Of a stretch of DNA of 64,000 nucleotides, positions 1-10,097 are shown piece by piece (position 1 is the first letter of the stretch; each line of letters opens with the position of its first letter). The notes under the pieces were generated by a model. It saw only the letters and a list, made by a program, of their open reading frames with translations, had not been told where the DNA came from and did no database searches. Made by a program: the position numbers and the translations under genes. The stretch is from Pseudarthrobacter sp. Fe7 (lineage in GTDB: Bacteria > Actinomycetota > Actinomycetes > Actinomycetales > Micrococcaceae): the NCBI GenBank assembly GCA_024372495.1, contig CP099977.1:434001-498000 (forward strand). Reading direction: 5' to 3'.

Positions 1-2054
1 TGTCGGTGCCGGACTGGAAACCCGTTGCGACGCTCTTGGAGATGTCGCGGGTACCAAGGTTGGTGGTCATGATGATCACGGTGTTCTTGAAGTCCACCAC
101 GCGGCCCTGGGAGTCGGTCAGGCGGCCGTCTTCCAGGATCTGCAGCAGCGAGTTGAACAGGTCCGCGTGGGCCTTTTCCACTTCGTCGAACAGCACCACG
201 GAGAACGGACGGCGGCGGACCTTCTCGGTCAGCTGGCCACCCTCTTCGTAGCCCACGTAGCCCGGAGGGGCGCCGAAGAGCCGCGAAACGGTGTGCTTCT
301 CGGAGTACTCGGACATGTCCAGGGTGATGAGGGCGTCCTCTTCACCGAACAGGAACTCCGCGAGTGCCTTGGCGAGTTCGGTCTTGCCGACGCCGGTGGG
401 GCCGGCGAAGATGAACGAGCCACCGGGGCGCTTGGGGTCCTTGAGTCCTGCACGGGTGCGGCGGATGGCCTGGGACAGTGCCTTGATGGCCTCGTCCTGG
501 CCGACAACACGCTTGTGCAGTTCCTCTTCCATCTTGAGCAGACGCGAGGACTCTTCCTCTGTCAGCTTGAAGACGGGGATGCCGGTGGAGTTTGCCAGCA
601 CCTCGGCGATGAGATCCTCATCCACCTCGGAGATGTCGTCCATGCCGCCGGACTTCCAGTGCCGCTCCTTCTCCGAACGCTCGGAGATCATCTTCTGCTC
701 CTTGTCGCGGAGCGCTGCGGCGCCTTCGAAGTCCTGGGCGTCGATGGCGGATTCCTTCTCCATCTTCAGCTTCGCGATGCGCTCGTCCATGGCCTTGAGT
801 TCCGGCGGAGCGGTCATGCGGCGGATGCGCAGGCGGGCGCCGGCCTCGTCGATCAGGTCGATGGCCTTGTCCGGCAGGAAACGGTCCGAGATGTAGCGCT
901 CGGCGAGGCTGGCGGCGGAGGCCAGTGCGCCGTCGGTGATGGTGACGCGGTGGTGCGCCTCGTACCGGTCGCGCAGGCCCTTGAGGATCTCGATGGCGTG
1001 CGCCACGGAGGGTTCCTTGACCTGGATCGGCTGGAAGCGGCGCTCCAGCGCAGCGTCCTTCTCGATGTGCTTGCGGTATTCATCCAGCGTCGTGGCGCCG
1101 ATGGTCTGCGCTCGCCGCGGGCCAGCATGGGCTTCAGGATCGAGGCAGCGTCGATGGCGCCTTCGGCGGCACCGGCACCCACCAGGGTGTGGATCTCGTC
1201 GATGAACAGGATGATGTCGCCACGGGTGCGGATCTCCTTGAGGACCTTCTTCAGGCGCTCTTCGAAGTCACCGCGGTAGCGGGAGCCGGCCACCAGGGAA
1301 CCGAGGTCCAGGGTGTAAAGCTGCTTGTCCTTGATGGTCTCCGGCACGTCGCCGCGGACGATCGCCTGGGCAAGGCCCTCGACGACGGCCGTCTTGCCGA
1401 CGCCGGGCTCACCGATCAGGACCGGGTTGTTCTTGGTGCGGCGGGAAAGGACCTGCATGACGCGTTCCATTTCCTGCTCGCGGCCAATGACCGGGTCCAG
1501 CTTGTTCTCGCGCGCAGCCTGGGTCAGGTTGCGGCCGAACTGGTCCAGGACCACGGAACCGGCGGGTGCGCCCTCGGGCTGTCCGCCGCCGACGCCTGCG
1601 CCGGTGGTTTCCTTGCCCTGGTAGCCGGAGAGGAGCTGGATAACCTGCTGGCGGACCCGGTTGAGGTCGGCGCCGAGCTTGACCAGAACCTGGGCGGCAA
1701 CGCCTTCACCTTCACGGATCAGGCCGAGCAGGATGTGCTCGGTACCGATGTAGTTGTGGCCCAGCTGCAGGGCTTCGCGCAGCGAGAGCTCCAGTACCTT
1801 CTTGGCACGGGGGTGAAGGGGATGTGACCGGAGGGAGCCTGCTGGCCCTGCCCGATGATCTCCTGCACCTGCTCGCGAACGCCGTCGAGCGAAATGCTCA
1901 AGGACTCAAGAGCTTTGGCGGCAACACCCTCACCCTCATGGATCAGACCCAAGAGGATATGTTCGGTACCGATGTAATTGTGGTTCAGCATGCGTGCCTC
2001 TTCTTGGGCAAGCACAACTACGCGACGGGCACGGTCCGTAAATCGCTCAAACAT
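1..2054 (-). CDS. clpC: ATP-dependent Clp protease ATP-binding subunit ClpC (3' end outside window; two frameshifts)
   Basis: AAA+ unfoldase that feeds proteins to ClpP. It starts ATG at 2054 behind an AGGAG ribosome site. The first frame carries the double Clp_N repeat (two [17 protein letters not shown] blocks). The middle frame has NBD1 with Walker [10 protein letters not shown] and Walker B ILFIDEIH. The third frame has the NBD2 Walker A GPTGVGKT near 375-425 and runs off position 1. The frame is lost twice: near 1812 a C run after codons for HIPFTP is one base short, and near 1107-1114 a CAGCTC context has lost one base (expected LARGELQTIGA). Protein similarity continues smoothly across both breaks, so consensus errors in an intact essential gene are more likely than decay. 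Confidence 0.95.
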
Positions 2055-2343
2055 TTCGCCACACTCCTAGCTACGACGTACTTTGATGCTACGTGGCCGC
2101 CCCTGAGTTGTGGAGCGTGTTCGCCACAGGGGAAACCGCGCCCCTTGCGGGAATAACGGCTGCCGGCAGTTGCGGCCCGGTGGAGCGGACCGGCAAAGGC
2201 CGGGCAGCCGCCGGGCAAGGCGCCGGCCGGAGCACCCACGGCCAAGCGAATAATGCCCGGCAGCACCAGCTCACGGACAACGCCGCAATTGGGCCAAAGG
2301 ACCCTGTGCGGAAGCCCTCCGTAGCAGTAATTTCCGAAAATTG
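2055..2343. other. Intergenic: clpC promoter region
   Basis: No convincing gene lies here. It should carry the clpC promoter and 5' leader. ORFs reading across it have no family resemblance and poor codon structure. A possible half-site for a ClgR-type regulator (GGCGAA) is present, but the partner half-site is too degenerate to call. Confidence 0.5.
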
Positions 2344-2380
2344 AAAAACCCCGCCCCGCCTGGCGGCGGGAGCGGGGTTT
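2344..2380 (-). terminator. Rho-independent terminator of lsr2
   Basis: A GC-rich inverted repeat (AAACCCCGC pairing with GCGGGGTTT) begins about 20 bases after the lsr2 stop. On the minus strand it is followed directly by a T tract, the classic intrinsic terminator layout. Confidence 0.85.
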
Positions 2381-2400
2381 CGGCGGAGCTAAAGGCGGTC

Positions 2401-2730
2401 CTAGGAATTTGCCTTTTGGTAGGCTTCCTGGATTTCGGCCTGAATTCGGCCGCGGCTGTTAACGGTGTAACCGTTATCCCGCGCCCATTGCCGGATTTGC
2501 GCCGAGTCGTGGCTGCGGCCACCGGTTGCTGCCTTGGCCCGCTGGACGCGGCCTCCGGATGCCTTGCGGGCGGCAGTGGTGAACCTCTCCAATGAAGACC
2601 GAAGTTCTGCGGCATTGGACGCCGACAGGTCTATCTCGTAGTTGACCCCATCGAGGCCAAACTTAACATTCTCGTCTGCGGATCCCCCATCCAGATCATC
2701 AACGAGGATGATGTTTACTTTCTGTGCCAT
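2401..2730 (-). CDS. lsr2: Lsr2 family nucleoid-associated protein
   Basis: A 109-residue H-NS-like xenogeneic silencer that binds and bridges AT-rich DNA. The N-terminal dimerisation domain begins MAQKVNIILVDDLDGG. The C-terminal DNA-binding domain contains the RGR minor-groove hook (NSRGRIQAEIQEAY) at about residues 91-104. The length is typical of the family (about 110). ATG at 2730 has an AAGAGGAAG ribosome site upstream. It is a single-gene unit with its own terminator, next to lysS as in other Arthrobacter-type genomes. Confidence 0.96.
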   Translation of the reverse strand: MAQKVNIILVDDLDGGSADENVKFGLDGVNYEIDLSASNAAELRSSLERFTTAARKASGGRVQRAKAATGGRSHDSAQIRQWARDNGYTVNSRGRIQAEIQEAYQKANS

Positions 2731-2841
2731 TTAGGTCTTCCTCTTGCTGGAAAGTTCGGTTTTCAGAAAAGCAGGATGTTTCCCAAAAAAAGTATGACTC
2801 TTATCTTGGCAACGCGTCAAAGCGCCTAATGGTTCCTTGGG

Positions 2842-2868
2842 GATAAACCCGGAAAGTTGGGGTTTATC
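2842..2868. terminator. Hairpin at the end of the lysS unit
   Basis: Inverted repeat with arms GATAAACCC and GGGTTTATC and an 8-10 base loop, touching the stop codon of the 58-residue ORF. There is no strong T tract, so the terminator role is inferred from position. Confidence 0.5.
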
Positions 2869-3044
2869 TATTTGGATTCCGAACCCGGGCGGTCCGTGGG
2901 CTGCCCCGGGTGGGAATCCGCTTCGGCCTGGGCGCGGGCCTCCGCCTGCCGCTCGGCCTTGTCCGCGTTAAAGATCGCCTTCATGGCAAACCAGAAAAGC
3001 AGGCCAACCACGAGGGAAGGAAGAATGACGGCTACGTATTCCAT
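2868..3044 (-). CDS. Small single-pass membrane protein (58 aa), downstream of lysS
   Basis: This short ORF starts ATG at 3044, two bases after the lysS stop, so it is probably co-transcribed and coupled. The N-terminus (MEYVAVILPSLVVGLLFWFAM) is one transmembrane helix at residues 4-22. The rest is a charged tail rich in Ala, Glu, Gln and Arg, ending in a Pro/Ser/Gly-rich segment. Function is unknown. The position, tight spacing and helix-plus-charged-tail design argue that it is real. Confidence 0.75.
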   Translation of the reverse strand: MEYVAVILPSLVVGLLFWFAMKAIFNADKAERQAEARAQAEADSHPGQPTDRPGSESK

Positions 3045-3046
3045 GA

Positions 3047-4579
<1,533 letters not shown>

Positions 4580-4587
4580 AATCATCA

Positions 4588-4593
4588 AGTTTA
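4588..4593 (-). promoter_or_regulatory. -10 box of lysS, leaderless start
   Basis: TAAACT on the minus strand, 8 bases before the lysS GTG. The lysS and hydrolase promoters sit back to back in a 74-base gap. Confidence 0.55.
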
Positions 4594-4641
4594 CCGGGCA
4601 TTGGCTGCCCGGACTTTCAGCTGCCGCGCAGGCTTGCGCCC

Positions 4642-4647
4642 TAGGAT
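4642..4647 (+). promoter_or_regulatory. -10 box of the first alpha/beta hydrolase, leaderless start
   Basis: TAGGAT lies exactly 6 bases before the GTG at 4654, with no Shine-Dalgarno sequence between. This is the actinobacterial TAnnnT leaderless pattern. Confidence 0.65.
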
Positions 4648-4653
4648 GGGCGG

Positions 4654-5568
4654 GTGAAAGAACGGGTACTTCCAACGCACGACGGCGGCAGGCTGGCTTT
4701 GTACAGCTACGGCACCGAGGACGCGCCGGGGGAAAAGCGGGTGCTGCTGATCGGTGGCGCGTTCCTGACGGCCCTGATCTACCGGCCGTTCTCCAATTCG
4801 CTGGCGAAGGGCCTGGGCGACGGCTGGGCTGTTGACGTCTACGACCGGCGGGGCCGGGGCAACTCCTCCGAGCAGCCCGCGGACTATTCCATGGCCACCG
4901 AGGTCGAGGACGTCCGGACGGTCCTCAAGGCGACCGGTGCCCGGAACATCCTGGGCCACAGCTTGGGCGGATCGGTGGCCCTGAACGCAGTCCAGGAGTT
5001 CACGGGAACCGCATTCGTCCCCGACAAGCTGGCCGTGTACGACGCGGCGGTAAACATTGACGGCAGCATCGACACCGCATGGCTGGACGGATTCGAGGAC
5101 GCCGTCAATAACGGCAAAGTGGGCCACGCGCTGGCGCATATGAAGAGGGCCACCAGCCCGGGCACAGCCATGGCCAGAATCCCCGCGCCCGTCCTGGCCG
5201 GCCTGATGGCAGTGCTGTCCCGGACTAAGGTCAACAGGATGTTCCAGCAGGTCATGCCCAGCGGGGTGGGTGAGCTGCGGGCGGCATACGACGAAAAGGG
5301 CCACGCCAGGGACTTCAGCGTTCTGCCCGCCGGAACACACTTCATGGCGGGTGGAAAGAGCCCCAGCTATTACCGGGTGACGGCGGAAAAGCTCCACGCA
5401 GCCGTCCCGGGGAGCACCTTCCAGCTCTCACCCAAGTGCTTCCACGGGTCCATCCCGGCCGCCGTCAAGGAACTGGTCACCGATATTTCCGCCTACTTCA
5501 AGGACGGGCATCCGGACGGGGAGTCCCGCCCGGATGCCCGTGACGCTATGCCCGTTCCCCGCGGCTGA
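4654..5568 (+). CDS. Alpha/beta-fold hydrolase (304 aa)
   Basis: Serve-type alpha/beta hydrolase with nucleophile elbow GHSLGG (Ser103) and an oxyanion-side RRGRGNS segment at about 65-71. The His is probably in KCFHGS near residue 270. Substrate unknown. The GTG at 4654 is chosen because a TAGGAT -10 box sits 6 bases upstream (leaderless). It is a diverged paralogue of the hydrolase at 6774-7610: same RRGRG(N/S)SS block, same GHS(L/F)GG elbow and the same promoter design. The last 23 bases overlap tail-to-tail with the allophanate hydrolase remnant. Confidence 0.85.
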   Translation: MKERVLPTHDGGRLALYSYGTEDAPGEKRVLLIGGAFLTALIYRPFSNSLAKGLGDGWAVDVYDRRGRGNSSEQPADYSMATEVEDVRTVLKATGARNILGHSLGGSVALNAVQEFTGTAFVPDKLAVYDAAVNIDGSIDTAWLDGFEDAVNNGKVGHALAHMKRATSPGTAMARIPAPVLAGLMAVLSRTKVNRMFQQVMPSGVGELRAAYDEKGHARDFSVLPAGTHFMAGGKSPSYYRVTAEKLHAAVPGSTFQLSPKCFHGSIPAAVKELVTDISAYFKDGHPDGESRPDARDAMPVPRG

Positions 5569-6497
5569 ACCCGGCCAGGGCAGCTTCCCCAAAGTCCCGC
5601 CAGACGATCCGCGGCTTCGGCTCACCGCTCCGGTCAGCCAGCCAGTCACCCCAGGCGGTGATGTCCTCCCCGCCCGCAGCGGCAACGGCGTCACTGGCGA
5701 ACCCTACGGCGGTGGACCCGTCCGAGAGCTGCACCGACCCCAACAGCATCGGCTCGGGAAGGGCGGCAAGGAACATCCCCAGGGCTGCCGGGGACAGGAG
5801 CCACCGCTCCCCCGCCGGCTCCGCGCCGTCGTCGGACTTGTATACACCCGGTTTGGCGGGCACCGTGTCCAGCGCCACCATCCGGTACCTCGCGGACATC
5901 CGGACCGGGCCGTCCCAGAATGCCCCCAGTTCCTCCAGGCCTGGGCGCCAGCGGCTAGCCTTTGCGGTGCGCACCCACCACCACCAGCGGAACGGCTTCG
6001 GCGCCTGCAACCACAGGCCAGGGAACGGACGACGACGGCTGCCCGGCTTCCGCCGTTTCCCCAACTGCCGCACCGGCAGCGCTGAGCGCGGGCGCGGCCG
6101 GCGTGGTCTCGATCCGGCGTGCGATGTCCCCCGCCACGGCGTCATCGAAGGTACGGCCCACCACCGTGAGCCCGAACTGCGCACCGTCCACTTCGCCGGC
6201 GGGGACGGCCACGGCACACAGGTCGAAGAGGTTGCAGAAGTTGGTGTACGTGCCCATCAGCGAGTTCATGCCAACAGGGTCCGCAGCCACATCGGCCAGC
6301 GTGGGGTGGAACGGCGCGGTGGGGACAAGCAGGGCATCGAAACCCTCAAGCTGGGCCATGGATTTGTTTTTCAGTTGCTCCAGCCGGGCGGTATCGGCGA
6401 CGTATCTATGCGCGGGCAGGGTGCCGGCGGCCCGGATGATGCCTCCAACGGTAGGATCGACGCCCGCCCCGCCGCCAGCTCCGGCGGATGTACGGGG
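5546..6497 (-). pseudogene. Allophanate hydrolase remnant (AtzF-like), 5' half missing
   Basis: Allophanate hydrolase splits allophanate to ammonia and CO2 in urea/cyanurate breakdown. Only the 3' part is present. It includes the end of the amidase domain (DPTVGGIIRAAG, GFDALLVPTAPFHP, NSLMGTYTNFCNLFDLCAVAVPAG) and the C-terminal domain (MSARYRMVALDTVPAKPG through ITAWGDWL). The amidase catalytic Ser-Ser-Lys region should lie upstream and is absent: similarity ends near 6497, where unrelated plus-strand coding sequence begins. Between the two domains there is an in-frame TAG after VVVGAHRKG (about 5964) plus a +1 shift, and near 6470 a G run is one short. Truncation, stop and shifts together indicate a true pseudogene. 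Confidence 0.8.
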
Positions 6498-6715
6498 ATC
6501 CGGGGAGCGGACTGGCGGCAACGGCCGCCGGACCTGACGGCGGCGACTTCTCGTTTCGCCTGGTCGAATCGCTGATCTACCTGCGGGCGGACGGGGCGGT
6601 TGATGCGGGATCGCCGCTGCAGGCGGCAGATGCCGGGCTGATCCTCTGCGGGCTGGGCCAGCAGCTGCCGGCCATCCGGGCGGCAAGCCAAGCCCTCATC
6701 GACCGCCTGGCATGA
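6488..6715 (+). pseudogene. Orphan C-terminal gene fragment, unidentified
   Basis: A 75-codon plus-strand frame (ending QLPAIRAASQALIDRLA) with good actinobacterial codon use and an amphipathic helical look. It begins exactly where allophanate hydrolase similarity on the other strand stops. It has no ribosome site or -10 box at its first ATG. I read it as the 3' end of a gene whose 5' part was lost at the same junction. I do not recognise the family. Confidence 0.45.
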
Positions 6716-6761
6716 ATTCCGGTCCGCACGCGCCCGGGATGCCTGCAACCGCTTGCTCGAC

Positions 6762-6767
6762 TAGGCT
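6762..6767 (+). promoter_or_regulatory. -10 box of the second alpha/beta hydrolase, leaderless start
   Basis: TAGGCT with exactly 6 bases before ATG 6774, the same geometry as the paralogue at 4642. Confidence 0.65.
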
Positions 6768-6773
6768 CGGAGC

Positions 6774-7610
6774 ATGACGCGAGAGAACATCAGGACCCCC
6801 GACGGCGGCACTGTGGAGCTCCTCTCCACCGGCGCGGAACTGGCTTCGGCAGGTTCGGGCGTGGTGGTTGTGCCGCCCTCCATGGTGACGGCCGCGGACT
6901 ACACGAAATTTGCCCAGAAGCTCAGCGCCGCCCTGGGCCGGCCGGTGCACACGTTCAACCGGCGCGGCCGCGGCTCGTCGTCGCCTCAGCCCGATGATTA
7001 CACGCTGGACGTGGACATCCGGGACCTGGACACGGTCATGAAGCACACCTCCAGCACCGACGTCTTTGGCCACAGCTTCGGCGGCGCCGTTGCCCTGCAC
7101 GCCGCCCGGACCCTTCCGGTGGAACGGCTGGCCGTCTACGACCCCGCGGTCTCCGTAAACGGCAGCGTCACGGCCGACTGGATCGTGGAATATGAGCGTG
7201 CCATCGCCGCCAAGGATGACGACCGCGCCCTCGCTGTGATCCAGCGCGGCCTGGAAGCCGGCGGCGCATTCTCTTCGCGCATGCCGCTGTCCATGCTGAC
7301 CCTGGCCAACAAGCTGACGGCCGGCACCACGGAGGGTAGGCAGCAGCGCGAGCTGATGCGCACCGGCGTCCGCGAGATCAAGGCGATCATCGCCGCCGAC
7401 ATGCCGGCCGAGCCGTTCCAGGCACTCCCGCTGGAGACGCTGATTGTTGTCGGCGAGAAGAGCCCGGCCTACTTCGGCATCGCCTGTGGCCAGATCCACG
7501 ACGTGCTCTCCGGCTCCAGCTACACCATCCTGCCCGGCTACGGCCACGACGGCGCCATCAAGGCCCCGGACAAGCTGATCAAGGAACTAAGCGAATTCTT
7601 CGCCGGCTGA
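6774..7610 (+). CDS. Alpha/beta-fold hydrolase (278 aa), paralogue of 4654-5568
   Basis: Nucleophile elbow GHSFGG (Ser101), preceded by NRRGRGSSSPQPDDY. The C-terminal GYGHDGAI probably carries the catalytic His. The protein is cytoplasmic with no signal peptide; its substrate is unknown. ATG at 6774 follows a TAGGCT -10 box by 6 bases, with no ribosome site. Its 3' end faces the MFS gene across a strong palindromic hairpin. The two hydrolases flanking the allophanate hydrolase remnant suggest a local duplication. Confidence 0.85.
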   Translation: MTRENIRTPDGGTVELLSTGAELASAGSGVVVVPPSMVTAADYTKFAQKLSAALGRPVHTFNRRGRGSSSPQPDDYTLDVDIRDLDTVMKHTSSTDVFGHSFGGAVALHAARTLPVERLAVYDPAVSVNGSVTADWIVEYERAIAAKDDDRALAVIQRGLEAGGAFSSRMPLSMLTLANKLTAGTTEGRQQRELMRTGVREIKAIIAADMPAEPFQALPLETLIVVGEKSPAYFGIACGQIHDVLSGSSYTILPGYGHDGAIKAPDKLIKELSEFFAG

Positions 7611-7622
7611 CCCATGTAAGTA

Positions 7623-7664
7623 GCAGTAACTGTCGTTTTGAACGGTCAAAACGACAGTTACTGC
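7623..7664. terminator. Perfect 19-bp hairpin between convergent genes
   Basis: Arms GCAGTAACTGTCGTTTTGA and its exact complement around a 4-base loop (ACGG). T-rich and A-rich segments inside the arms can serve both strands, so it probably terminates both the hydrolase and the MFS gene. Confidence 0.75.
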
Positions 7665-7676
7665 CACCCAGTTGGG

Positions 7677-9173
7677 CTAATGCGCCGGGCCGTGGCCCGC
7701 ACCTTCGGTCTTGCGCATCATCGCTGAAAGCACGACGGCGGCAAGGGCTATCACGGTTGCCGTCATGAAGGCGGCGCTCATCCCGGCGACGAGTCCCGAC
7801 GCCGCACTCACCACCGCGAAGATGGACACCAGCAGAGCCGTGCCCGCGGCGCCAGCCACCTGCTGGGTGGTGCTCATGATCGCCGAGCCGTGGGAGTAAA
7901 GGTGCGGCGGCAGGGGATTCAGCCCGGTGGTGAAGGCGGGGGTGAACAGCAGCGCCAGGCCAAAACTCAGCCCCACGTGCAGGGTGACGATCCACCAAAC
8001 TGCCGTACCGGCGTCGAGCATTGAAAACTGCCAGAGGGACACCACCATAAGGATGGACCCGGTGACAGTGAGCGGGAGCGGGCCCACTTTGTCGAACGCG
8101 CGGCCGATGACCGGACCCAGCAGGCCCATCGCCAGGCCGCCGGGAAGCAGCGCCAGTCCGGTCTCAAGCGACCCGAGGCCGCGGACTTCCTGCAGGTAGA
8201 GCGGCAGCAGGATGACGCCGCCGAACAGTGCCATCATGGCCACCACCATCAGCAGGACCGAGACGGTGAACATGCGAAAGTTGAAGGCGCCAAGATCCAG
8301 CAGCGGCGCGGCGGACTTCTGCAGCCGGAGCTGGCGCAGCACGAACACGGTCAGGGCAGCAACGCCGATTACCAGCGCTGCGATGGCACCGGCGCCGGGG
8401 CCTGCCTGGCCATCGTGGCCACCGCCGATCTGGCTAAGGCCGTACACCAGGCCACCAAAGGCGGGGACGGTAAGGATGACGGACAGGAGGTCGAGTTTGC
8501 CCTTCTCCACCTCGCCCACATTGGTGAGGTACTTGGCGCCGATCGCCAGGGCCGCCAGGGCCACAGGCAGGACGAAGACGAACATGAAGCGCCAGCTGAG
8601 GTGCTCAAGGATCAGGCCCGATACGGTTGGGCCCATGGCCGGTGCCACCGAGATGGCAATGCTGACGTTTCCCATGACGGCGCCGCGCCTGGCCAGCGGC
8701 ACCAGGGTGAGGATGGTGGTCATCAGCAGCGGCAGCATGATGGCAGTGCCGCCCGCCTGGACGATGCGCGCCAGGAGCAGGACCTCGAACCCGGGGGCCA
8801 CGGCGGCAAGCGCGGTTCCGCCGGCGAACAGGCCCATGGCCAGCATGAACACGGCCCGCGTGGAGAGGCGCTGGAGGATGAAGCCGGTGGTGGGGATGAC
8901 CACCGCCATGGTGAGCATGAACCCGGTGGACAGCCACTGGACGGTAGGGGCGTCCACACGGAGGTCCACCATGAGCCGTTGCAGGGCGACGTTCATGATG
9001 GTCTCGTTGAGGATTACCACGAACGTCGCCACCAGCAGCGTGCTGATGATGGTTACGGACTCCCGGGACATCTTCTCAGGCGCAGCGGGAAGGGTGCCTG
9101 GGCGGATTCCTTCGCCGGCTCCCTGGTCAGGGGCTGGCTGTCCGCTGGCGTTGGGAGAGACTTCGGTAGACAT
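7677..9173 (-). CDS. MFS multidrug transporter, DHA2 (14-TMS) type
   Basis: 498 residues. A hydrophilic N-terminal tail of about 35 residues precedes about 14 transmembrane helices. DHA2/EmrB-QacA features are the LNETIMNVALQRLM segment in helix 1 (family signature D/E-x-T-x-V-N-x-A-L-P), the QWLSTGFMLTMAVVIPTTG helix 2, and a helix-5-type motif C (AISVAPAMGPTVSG). Predicted proton-driven export of drugs or metabolites across the cytoplasmic membrane. ATG at 9173 has GAGGGA upstream. No dedicated regulator is adjacent; the TetR gene at 11769 is 2.6 kb away. Confidence 0.88.
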   Translation of the reverse strand: MSTEVSPNASGQPAPDQGAGEGIRPGTLPAAPEKMSRESVTIISTLLVATFVVILNETIMNVALQRLMVDLRVDAPTVQWLSTGFMLTMAVVIPTTGFILQRLSTRAVFMLAMGLFAGGTALAAVAPGFEVLLLARIVQAGGTAIMLPLLMTTILTLVPLARRGAVMGNVSIAISVAPAMGPTVSGLILEHLSWRFMFVFVLPVALAALAIGAKYLTNVGEVEKGKLDLLSVILTVPAFGGLVYGLSQIGGGHDGQAGPGAGAIAALVIGVAALTVFVLRQLRLQKSAAPLLDLGAFNFRMFTVSVLLMVVAMMALFGGVILLPLYLQEVRGLGSLETGLALLPGGLAMGLLGPVIGRAFDKVGPLPLTVTGSILMVVSLWQFSMLDAGTAVWWIVTLHVGLSFGLALLFTPAFTTGLNPLPPHLYSHGSAIMSTTQQVAGAAGTALLVSIFAVVSAASGLVAGMSAAFMTATVIALAAVVLSAMMRKTEGAGHGPAH

Positions 9174-9302
9174 GGGTGTTCCCTCGGGGGTGCTTTAAGA
9201 GTGATGCGCGGTCGGCGCCGCTGCAGATTGCAACACTCTACCCGTTGGAGTAATTCCTCCGCATGGGTTCTTTTACCCCCGAGGGAACATTAGGGGTTTG
9301 CT

Positions 9303-9869
9303 TTAGGCCGTCTGGCCTGCGTGCTGGCCCTCCGAGATTTCCTCCACCAGCTTGTTGTTGAACGCCGGGAGGTCGTCAGGGTTGCGGCTGGTCACCAGGC
9401 CCTGGTCTACTACAACTTCCTGGTCCGTCCAGTTGGCGCCGGCATTCTTCAGGTCGGTTTCGAGCGTGAAGTAGGACGTCACGTTCCGGCCGCGGATGAC
9501 GCCGGCCTCGATGAGCAGCCACGGCCCGTGGCAGATCGATGCCACCGGCTTGTGCTGTTCGAAGAAGCTGCGGGTGAAGGTCTGGGCGTCCTTGTCGACA
9601 CGGAGGTGGTCTGCATTGACGACGCCGCCCGGGAGTACCAGCGCGTCGAAGTCCGAGGCGTTCGCATCCGCGACGGTGAGGTCGACGTCGAAGGTGTCGC
9701 CCTTGTCCGTGCCGTTATAGCCCTGCAGCTTGCCGCTCTTGGGTGCGATCAGTGTGGGTTCGCCACCGGCGTCTTTCACGGCCTGCCAGGGACTGGTGAG
9801 CTCTACCTGCTCCACGCCGTCAGTCAGCAGGAATGCGACCTTTTTGCCTGCGATGCTGTGCTCTGACAT
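9303..9869 (-). CDS. PfpI/DJ-1 family type 1 glutamine amidotransferase-like protein
   Basis: 188 residues, one DJ-1/PfpI domain. The nucleophile elbow SICHGPW has Cys113-His114, and a conserved Glu is at position 20 (DGVEQVE). Family members are general-stress proteases, deglycases or glyoxalases; the exact activity cannot be told. ATG at 9869 follows GAGGAACA. A TAAGCAAGCTGA element upstream resembles the TAAGC-type palindromes before katE/xfp and lapA, suggesting stress control (inference). Confidence 0.88.
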   Translation of the reverse strand: MSEHSIAGKKVAFLLTDGVEQVELTSPWQAVKDAGGEPTLIAPKSGKLQGYNGTDKGDTFDVDLTVADANASDFDALVLPGGVVNADHLRVDKDAQTFTRSFFEQHKPVASICHGPWLLIEAGVIRGRNVTSYFTLETDLKNAGANWTDQEVVVDQGLVTSRNPDDLPAFNNKLVEEISEGQHAGQTA

Positions 9870-9972
9870 TGTTCCTCCTCGCTTGAGGGGGCCGGCTGGC
9901 CTTTGGGCACGGCCTGGTCCCGCTCGAGAGTTGATTGCCTGACGCCTTCCAGCCTAGGAAAGAGGAAAGTAA

Positions 9973-9984
9973 TAAGCAAGCTGA
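9973..9984. promoter_or_regulatory. TAAGC-type element upstream of the PfpI gene
   Basis: TAAGCAAGCTGA, two mismatches from the perfect palindrome TAAGCATGCTTA upstream of lapA. It is about 105 bases before the PfpI start codon, in the divergent gap with the HNH gene. Confidence 0.3.
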
Positions 9985-10097
9985 CTATTTTACTTAGCGT
10001 TGCTGCGGCGGTTCGGCTTGCCCCGGCTTCCCGCCGCGGATGAATTTTTGCGCAGCGCAGGTTCCTTTTTGCTCCAGGTATTTGGGGTGCGAAAAGT

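Noticed and set aside
2055..2160. ClgR operator upstream of clpC
   Set aside because: Only one half-site is recognisable; the opposite half does not match.
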